This document shows positions 6,660-11,447 of a stretch of 11,447 nt of DNA, piece after piece. Location: assembly GCA_030743445.1 (NCBI GenBank), contig JASLSL010000125.1, forward strand, positions 1 through 11,447, read 5' to 3'. The translations under genes were made by a program, and so were the position numbers. The DNA comes from Alphaproteobacteria bacterium. Lineage in GTDB: Bacteria; Pseudomonadota; Alphaproteobacteria; UBA8366. The notes beneath the pieces are model-generated. The model worked only from the letters and a program-made list of their open reading frames with translations. It was not told where the DNA came from and did not search any database. How positions within the stretch are numbered: position 1 is the first letter of the stretch; each line of letters starts with the position of its first letter.

Positions 6660-7454
6660 TCAGACACCCTTGAAGTCGGGCGGGCGCTTCTCGGCGAAGG
6701 CCGCCTGGCCCTCGATATAGTCCTGGCTCTCGTAGCAGTCGTCGACGACTTGTTTGCAAAGGTCGTAGTCGCGCTCCTCGGGCGGCTTGACCAACTCGTT
6801 GACCACCAGCTTGGCGGCGCGGACCGACAGCGGCGCGTTCGCCGCGATGCCGCGGGCGTATTCACCAACGAAGGCCTCGAGCTCGGCGGCCGGCACCACG
6901 TGGTTGATCCAGCCGATCGCCAAGGCCTCCGCGGCCGTGAAGAACCGGCCCGAGGCGAGGATTTCCTTCGCGAATTTCGGGCCGACATGGCGGACCAGCC
7001 GTTCCACGTCCTGGTGCCGGTAGCCGATGCCGAGCCGCGCCGGCGTGACCGCGAAGCGCGCGCGGTCGGCGGCGATCAGTATGTCGCAGTCCATCGCCAT
7101 CTCGGCGCCGCCGCCGACGCAGACCCCGTCGATCATCGCGATGGTCAGCTTGTCGCCGCCGGTCAATGCGGCCACGGCCGCGTTCTCCATTTCCTCGTAT
7201 AGCTCGCGGTCTTGCGCCGTGCTGCGGCGCTCGCCGAACTCCGAGATATCGGCGCCGGCCGAGAACGCTTTGTCGCCGGCCCCCCGGACGACGATCACCC
7301 GGACCGCCAAGTCGCCTTCGAGCTCGGCCATCGCCGCCGGCAGGTGCTGCCACATCTCGAAGCTGATCGCGTTGCGCTTATCCGGTTGGTTGAAAATAAG
7401 CCAGCCGATCCCGTCCGTCCTCTCGACGAGCAATTTGTCGGTGCCGATGGTCAT
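6660..7454 (-). CDS. Enoyl-CoA hydratase/isomerase (crotonase) family protein with one catalytic Glu replaced
   Basis: At 264 residues it has standard crotonase length. Recognisable family blocks are NQPDKRNAIS at 22-31, the first oxyanion-hole segment FSAGADI at 64-70, and the second, GVCVGGGAEMAMDCD at 110-124. Glu118 lies at the position of the first catalytic Glu (Glu144 in rat hydratase). The second catalytic Glu (rat Glu164, in a PEI motif) is replaced: the text reads TPARLGIG at 137-144, with Ala139 at that position, and the GAGG loop after it is changed to GIGYRHQD. A classical hydratase mechanism is therefore unlikely; isomerase, hydrolase or decarboxylase activity on an acyl-CoA is more plausible. 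The ATG at 7454 has GGGGAG (7462-7467) 7 nt upstream; the open frame extends to 7595, but without family sequence. It is first in a two-gene unit with the glyoxalase II-like gene and is divergent from hyuA. Confidence 0.88.
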   Translation of the reverse strand: MTIGTDKLLVERTDGIGWLIFNQPDKRNAISFEMWQHLPAAMAELEGDLAVRVIVVRGAGDKAFSAGADISEFGERRSTAQDRELYEEMENAAVAALTGGDKLTIAMIDGVCVGGGAEMAMDCDILIAADRARFAVTPARLGIGYRHQDVERLVRHVGPKFAKEILASGRFFTAAEALAIGWINHVVPAAELEAFVGEYARGIAANAPLSVRAAKLVVNELVKPPEERDYDLCKQVVDDCYESQDYIEGQAAFAEKRPPDFKGV

Positions 7455-7479
7455 ATGATCTCTCCCCGTTGCCGGGCCC

Positions 7480-7510
7480 AAGATAGCAAATTGCCCCCGA
7501 CATGGGACAA
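7480..7510 (-). promoter_or_regulatory. Possible promoter for the crotonase/glyoxalase II-like unit
   Basis: On the minus strand TATCTT (7480-7485) is preceded by TGC, giving an extended -10 box. TTGTCC (7505-7510) could be a -35 box, but with a long 19-bp spacer. Transcription would start near 7473, about 19 nt before the ATG. The 122-bp divergent gap to hyuA must also hold the hyuA promoter, for which I find no convincing motif. Confidence 0.3.
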
Positions 7511-7566
7511 GTTCGGCCTTGAAGCGCCCCGGCGCGGTTGGCACAGTCCTGCGTCCACGGAATTTC

Positions 7567-7571
7567 GGAGG
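7567..7571 (+). promoter_or_regulatory. Ribosome binding site deciding the TTG start of hyuA
   Basis: GGAGG lies 5 nt before the TTG at 7577. The first in-frame ATG (7706) would delete the N-terminal GGTFTD motif, and the frame further upstream (to another TTG at 7538) has no comparable site. Confidence 0.65.
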
Positions 7572-7576
7572 CACCC

Positions 7577-9670
7577 TTGGCGGCGACCCACTCACTCGGC
7601 ATCGATATCGGCGGCACCTTCACCGACGTGGTGGCTTACGACCAGGAAACCGGTCGCTTGGTCAAGGCCAAGGTGCTGACGACGCCCGACGACCCGGCCC
7701 GGGGCATGCTCGACGGGGTCGACGCCTTGCTTAAGGCCGATGGGCTCTCGACCGGCGACTTCTACCGCACGGTCCACGCGACGACGCTGTTTTCCAACGC
7801 GCTGATCGAGCGCAAGGGGGCCAAGACCGGGCTCGTCACCACCGAGGGCTTCCGCGACAATTTGGAGATCGGCCGCGAGCGCAAATACGAGCTCTATGAC
7901 GTCTTCATCGCCAAGCCGCCGCCCCTGGTGCCGCGCGAGCTGCGTGCCGAGGCACCGGAGCGGGTCGGGCCCGATGGCGCCGTGATCCGGCCGCTCGACG
8001 AGGCGGCGCTGCTGGAGGCCGTCGACGAGCTGGCCGGGGCCGGGGTCGAGTCCATGGCCATCGTGTTCCTGCATTCCTACGCCAACCCGGCGCACGAGGA
8101 CGCGGCGCTGGCGGCGATCGCCAAGGCGCATCCGGGCATGTTCCTCTCGGCCTCGCACCAGGTCTCGCCGGAAATCCGCGAGTACGAGCGCGCCTCGACG
8201 ACCGCGGCCAACGCCTATGTCAAACCGCTGGCCCAGGGCTATCTCGACCGGTTGGTCGGCGAGGCCGCGGCCCTCGGCTTCGACGCGCCGTTCTTCATGA
8301 TGCTCTCGAACGGCGGGCTGACCCATGTCGCCGAGGCCACGGCGCGGCCGGTGCTGCTACTCGAATCCGGGCCCGCGGCGGGCGCCCTGATCGCCGCCTA
8401 TCACGGCCGCAAGGTCGGCGAGAACAACGTGCTCGCTTTCGACATGGGCGGGACGACCGCGAAGCTCGCCTTGGTCGAGGACGGCGAGCCGCACGTCGCC
8501 TACAGCTTCGAGGCGGCGCGCGAAAAGCGCTTCATCGAGGGCAGCGGCCTGCCGATCAATATCTCGACCATCGAGCTGATCGAGATCGGCGCCGGCGGCG
8601 GCAGCATCGCCCATGTCGACGTGATGGGGCTCCTCAAGGTCGGCCCCGAGAGCGCCGGCGCCACGCCAGGGCCGGTGTGCTATGGCCAGGGCGGCGAGGC
8701 GCCGACGGTGACCGACGCGGATTTGTTGCTCGGCTACCTCAACGCCGACTATTTCGCCGGCGGCTCGATGAAGATCGACCGGGCGGCGGCGGAGGCGGCG
8801 ATGCGGCCGCTCGCCGAGGCGCTGGGAATGAGCCCGACCGAGATCGCCTGGGGCGTCCACGACGTGGTCAACGAAAACATGGCGAGCGCGGCGCGCATCC
8901 ACATCGCCGAGATGGGCAAGGACCCGCGCGAATTCACGCTGTTGGCGACCGGGGGTGCCGGCCCGGTGCATGCCTACTATGTCGCGCGCAAGCTCGGCCT
9001 CAAGCGGCTGATCTGCCCGGCCGGGGCCGGGGTCGCCTCGGCACTGGGCCTGCTGATCGCGCCGGCCCGGATCGACCGCACCGCGACCGTCGCCAGCAGC
9101 TTCAGCGCGATGGATTGGGCCGGGCTCGAGGCCGCCTACCTGGCGCTCGAAGTGGACGCCGCCGGCGTGATCGGGGAGACCGGCTTCGATCCGGATGCCG
9201 CGGCGCGGACCCGTTTGGCGGACATGCGCTTCGTCGGCCAGGGCTTCGAGATCGTCGTCGAGCTGCCGCCCGGACCCTACGATGCGAGCTCGGCCGACGC
9301 CCTGCGGGAAGCCTTCGAGGACTGCTACCGCGAGACCTTCGGCCGGCCGCCGCCCGACGTCGAGCCCGAGATCATCAACATCCGGGTCTCGCTGGTCGCC
9401 GAGGTGTCGGGCGGCGCCGGGGTCGGTCGTGCCGCCGGTGGCAGATCGGATGTCGAGCCGAAGAATACTCGCCCGGTGTACTTCCCCGAGGCCAAGGACT
9501 ATGTCGAGACCGCGGTCTACGACCGCGCGACACTCGGCCCGGGGGCGGCGTTCGAGGGGCCGGCGGTGATCGAGGAGGCGGAGTCGACCCTGATCGTCGG
9601 ACCCGGCGCCACGGTCGCGGCCGACGACGACGGCAATTTGATCGTCGACCTGCCGGCGGAGGAGGGGTGA
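7577..9670 (+). CDS. hyuA: ATP-dependent hydantoinase/oxoprolinase subunit A
   Basis: A 697-residue protein of usual HyuA length, starting at a TTG. Domains run in the expected order: Hydant_A_N with the phosphate-binding motif GIDIGGTFTD (8-17), then the hydantoinase A core with ESGPAAGA from 263, FDMGGTTAK (288-296), an IGAGGGS block and GPVCYGQGG, the segment NENMASAARIHIAEMGKDP around 433-451, and GGAGPVHA (459-466), then the C-terminal barrel-type domain. The family has an actin-like ATPase fold and couples ATP hydrolysis to opening of a cyclic amide or carboxylation of a ketone, in complex with HyuB. Known substrates include hydantoin, N-methylhydantoin and 5-oxoproline; the relatives acetone and acetophenone carboxylase also belong here. 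The sequence does not settle the substrate. Without the repeat that follows, the stop codon would overlap the hyuB start as TGATG. It is divergent from the crotonase gene. Confidence 0.93.
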   Translation: MAATHSLGIDIGGTFTDVVAYDQETGRLVKAKVLTTPDDPARGMLDGVDALLKADGLSTGDFYRTVHATTLFSNALIERKGAKTGLVTTEGFRDNLEIGRERKYELYDVFIAKPPPLVPRELRAEAPERVGPDGAVIRPLDEAALLEAVDELAGAGVESMAIVFLHSYANPAHEDAALAAIAKAHPGMFLSASHQVSPEIREYERASTTAANAYVKPLAQGYLDRLVGEAAALGFDAPFFMMLSNGGLTHVAEATARPVLLLESGPAAGALIAAYHGRKVGENNVLAFDMGGTTAKLALVEDGEPHVAYSFEAAREKRFIEGSGLPINISTIELIEIGAGGGSIAHVDVMGLLKVGPESAGATPGPVCYGQGGEAPTVTDADLLLGYLNADYFAGGSMKIDRAAAEAAMRPLAEALGMSPTEIAWGVHDVVNENMASAARIHIAEMGKDPREFTLLATGGAGPVHAYYVARKLGLKRLICPAGAGVASALGLLIAPARIDRTATVASSFSAMDWAGLEAAYLALEVDAAGVIGETGFDPDAAARTRLADMRFVGQGFEIVVELPPGPYDASSADALREAFEDCYRETFGRPPPDVEPEIINIRVSLVAEVSGGAGVGRAAGGRSDVEPKNTRPVYFPEAKDYVETAVYDRATLGPGAAFEGPAVIEEAESTLIVGPGATVAADDDGNLIVDLPAEEG

Positions 9671-9833
9671 TGCAACAAGGAACTAAAGCCCTCACCCGCT
9701 CGCATTCGCTCGCCACCCTCTCCGGCGAGCGGGAGAGGGTTATCCGTGCCGAACTCGATCGCAAAGCCCCTCTCCCCCGTTTATGGGAGAGGGAGGGGCC
9801 CGCCGCGAAGCGGTGGGAGGGTGAGGGTGATGC
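9665..9833. repeat. Inverted-repeat element in the hyuA-hyuB junction, flanked by a 9-bp direct repeat
   Basis: The outer arms are ccctcaccc at 9689-9697 and gggtgaggg at 9819-9827. Inside are two strong hairpins: accctctcc at 9715-9723 with ggagagggt at 9732-9740, and ccctctccc at 9768-9776 with gggagaggg at 9785-9793. The 9-mer gggtgatgc occurs at 9665-9673, covering the hyuA stop, and again at 9825-9833, covering the hyuB start, 160 bp apart. This looks like a target-site duplication around an inserted repeat. A weakness is that the left arm begins 15 bp inside the left copy, whereas the right arm overlaps the right copy. The element is not related in sequence to the repeats at 2965-5790. 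Confidence 0.75.
9816..9820 (+). promoter_or_regulatory. hyuB ribosome binding site supplied by the repeat
   Basis: GGAGG lies 9 nt before the hyuB ATG at 9830, at the right end of the inserted repeat, and a closer GAGG is at 9823-9826. The translation signal of hyuB therefore comes from the element rather than from the end of hyuA. Confidence 0.5.
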
Positions 9834-11447
9834 CTGAGAACGCCACGCACAACGTCGGCGCCTTCGACCCGATCACCTTGGAGGTGTTGTGGACGCGCCT
9901 GATCTCGATCGTCGACGAAGCGGCGGCGGCGCTGGTCAGGACCTCGTTTTCGACCGTGGTGCGCGACAGCCACGATTTCTCCTGCGTCATCACCGACGCC
10001 GAGGGCCGCTCGCTGGTCCAGGCGACCGACAGCATCCCGTCCTTCATCGGCACCCTGCCGGCGACCGTGAAGCATTTCCTGAACGAGATTCCGGCCGACG
10101 ACCTCGAGCCCGGCGACGTCCTGATCACCAACGACCCGTGGATGGGCACCGGGCACCTGCCGGATATCTCGGTCGGCAAGCCGATTTTCGTGGCAGGCAA
10201 GCTGGTCGGCTTCGCCGGCTCGACCGCGCACGCGCCCGACATCGGCGGCAAGGTGCGCTCGCCCGAGCCCCGCGAGGTGTTCGAGGAGGGGTTGCAGATC
10301 CCGATCATGAAGGCGGTCCGGGCGGGCGAGCCCGACGAGACCCTGTTCCGTATCCTGCGCCAAAACGTGCGCACGCCGGACGAGACGATCGGCGACCTCT
10401 GGGCCCAGCTCACCGCGCTCGACCTGATGGAGAGCCGGGTTGCGGCGGCGATGGCGGAGTACGGCTTCGACGATCTCGCGGCGCTGGCCTCCGAAATCCA
10501 GGGCCGCTCCGAGATCGCGATGCGGGCCGCGATCCGCGCCGTGCCCGACGGGGTCTACGAGAACGTCATGCCGACCGACGGGCTCGACGTGCCGATCGAC
10601 CTCCACGTCAAGATCACCATCGAGGGCGACGAGGTCGTGGCCGACTTCACCGGGTCGAGCCCCCAGGTCGCCCGCGCGATCAACTGTCCGATGTGCTACA
10701 CCCAGGCGATGACCGCCTACGCGGTCAAGGTCGCGGTGGCGCCCGAGCTGCCCAACAACGACGGTTCGGTCAAGCCGATCCGCGCCGTGGCGCCCGAGCG
10801 CACGATCCTCAATCCGATCTACCCGGCGCCGGTCGGCTCGCGCGCGTTGATCGGCCATTTCGTGCCGTCGTTGATCTTCGGCGCCTTGGCGCAGGTGATG
10901 CCGGAGCGGATCACGGCCGGGACCGGCTCGCCGCTCTGGAGCATCACCCAGGCCGGGGTCAGGCCGAACGGCCGCTCGTTCGCCAACCTGTTCTTCTTCA
11001 ACGGCGGCATGGGCGCGACGCACCGCTCGGACGGCCAGAGCTGCCTGAGCTGGCCCTCGAACATCTCTTCGACCCCGACCGAGGTGATCGAGCAGTTGGC
11101 GCCGCTGCATATCCGCCACCGGCGGCTGCGCCCGGGCTCGGGAGGCGAGGGCAGGCACCGCGGCGGCGCGGGCCAGGACATCCTGTTCGAGATCACCTCC
11201 GAGACCCCGACCGTCGTGACCTTCCTCGGCGAGCGCACCAAGTACCCGGCCCCGGGTATCGCCGGCGGCGAGGACGGCGGCTGCGGCCGGCTCCAGGTCA
11301 ACGGCGAGACCGTCGGGACCAAGGAGCAGTACGTGCTCTCCAAGGGCGACACGGTCGAGCTCTCGACCCCCGGCGGCGGCGGCTACGGCCCGCCGGAAGA
11401 GCGAGACCCGGCCCTGGTGGCCAGGGACGTACGGGACGGCAAGATAA
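9830..11447 (+). CDS. hyuB: ATP-dependent hydantoinase/oxoprolinase subunit B, 3' end missing
   Basis: The frame is open from the ATG at 9830 to the right edge, 539 codons with no stop. HyuB proteins are typically about 520-600 residues and the text already reaches the Gly-rich terminal region (GGGGYGPP) followed by ARDVRDGKI, so probably only a short tail is missing. The N-terminus DPITLEVLWTRLISIVDEA and the block VRDSHDFSCVITDAEG are family-typical, as is TNDPWMGTGHLPD, a likely metal or substrate region with conserved Asp and His residues. Further HyuB-like blocks are NCP.CYTQAM, the PVGSRA segment and SGGEGRHRGGAGQ. Subunit B is thought to carry the ring-opening or carboxylation chemistry in complex with ATP-hydrolysing HyuA. 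It lies 159 bp after hyuA on the same strand, an unusually long gap for this pair, filled by a repeat. Operon membership is very likely; the substrate is open. Confidence 0.93.
   Translation, partial: MPENATHNVGAFDPITLEVLWTRLISIVDEAAAALVRTSFSTVVRDSHDFSCVITDAEGRSLVQATDSIPSFIGTLPATVKHFLNEIPADDLEPGDVLITNDPWMGTGHLPDISVGKPIFVAGKLVGFAGSTAHAPDIGGKVRSPEPREVFEEGLQIPIMKAVRAGEPDETLFRILRQNVRTPDETIGDLWAQLTALDLMESRVAAAMAEYGFDDLAALASEIQGRSEIAMRAAIRAVPDGVYENVMPTDGLDVPIDLHVKITIEGDEVVADFTGSSPQVARAINCPMCYTQAMTAYAVKVAVAPELPNNDGSVKPIRAVAPERTILNPIYPAPVGSRALIGHFVPSLIFGALAQVMPERITAGTGSPLWSITQAGVRPNGRSFANLFFFNGGMGATHRSDGQSCLSWPSNISSTPTEVIEQLAPLHIRHRRLRPGSGGEGRHRGGAGQDILFEITSETPTVVTFLGERTKYPAPGIAGGEDGGCGRLQVNGETVGTKEQYVLSKGDTVELSTPGGGGYGPPEERDPALVARDVRDGKI

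Noticed and set aside
7540..7552. Sigma-54-like motif TGGCAC...TGC upstream of hyuA
   Set aside because: The spacing between the GG and GC elements is 9 bp rather than the required 10, the TTGC element is incomplete, and no activator gene is visible.
9670..9837. Small open frame of 55 codons between hyuA and hyuB, starting with an ATG that overlaps the hyuA stop
   Set aside because: It consists of the inserted repeat read in one frame, and overlaps the hyuB start out of frame. The ATG is better explained as the remnant of the old hyuB start site.

Overview
The window is GC-rich, densely coding bacterial DNA. Gene content, codon bias and the types of interspersed palindromic repeat suggest an alphaproteobacterium, possibly of the Rhodospirillales. 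That placement is inference, because there is no rRNA or other marker gene. No phage, plasmid, CRISPR or transposase gene is visible.

Layout. (1) 1-1047, minus: a ketopantoate-reductase-like oxidoreductase that runs off the left edge. (2) 1048-1307: a divergent intergenic region. (3) 1308-1694, plus: a small secreted protein with six cysteines and no recognised family. (4) 1727-2962, plus: a zinc-dependent M20-type N-carbamoyl-amino-acid hydrolase/ureidohydrolase. (5) 2965-3157: a 73-bp nested palindrome, then a 100-bp nested inverted repeat. (6) 3174-5495, plus: a molybdenum hydroxylase large subunit (form II CoxL-like) without FAD or iron-sulfur subunits nearby. (7) 5496-5805: a convergent intergenic region holding two more nested inverted repeats. 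(8) 7454 down to 5806, minus: a two-gene unit, an enoyl-CoA hydratase/isomerase-family protein followed by a glyoxalase II-like metallo-beta-lactamase-fold hydrolase. (9) 7577-11447, plus: hyuA and hyuB of an ATP-dependent hydantoinase/oxoprolinase. hyuB is cut by the right edge, and the two genes are separated by a repeat that appears to have been inserted exactly at their junction.

How the genes may work together. HyuA/HyuB enzymes open cyclic amides such as hydantoins or 5-oxoproline using ATP. M20-type carbamoylases hydrolyse the resulting N-carbamoyl amino acids. Molybdenum hydroxylases oxidise N-heterocycles. A catabolic neighbourhood for cyclic ureides or other N-heterocycles is therefore plausible. 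However, the genes lie in at least three transcription units separated by repeats, so a joint pathway is only a hypothesis. The crotonase and glyoxalase II-like genes point to acyl-CoA or thioester chemistry and have no clear link to the rest.

The most unusual content is in the repeats. There are five palindromic elements. Two near-identical copies flank the molybdenum hydroxylase gene in direct orientation. Another sits in the hyuA-hyuB junction, flanked by a 9-bp direct repeat that recreates the start codon. I see no convincing new defence, mobile or regulatory system.
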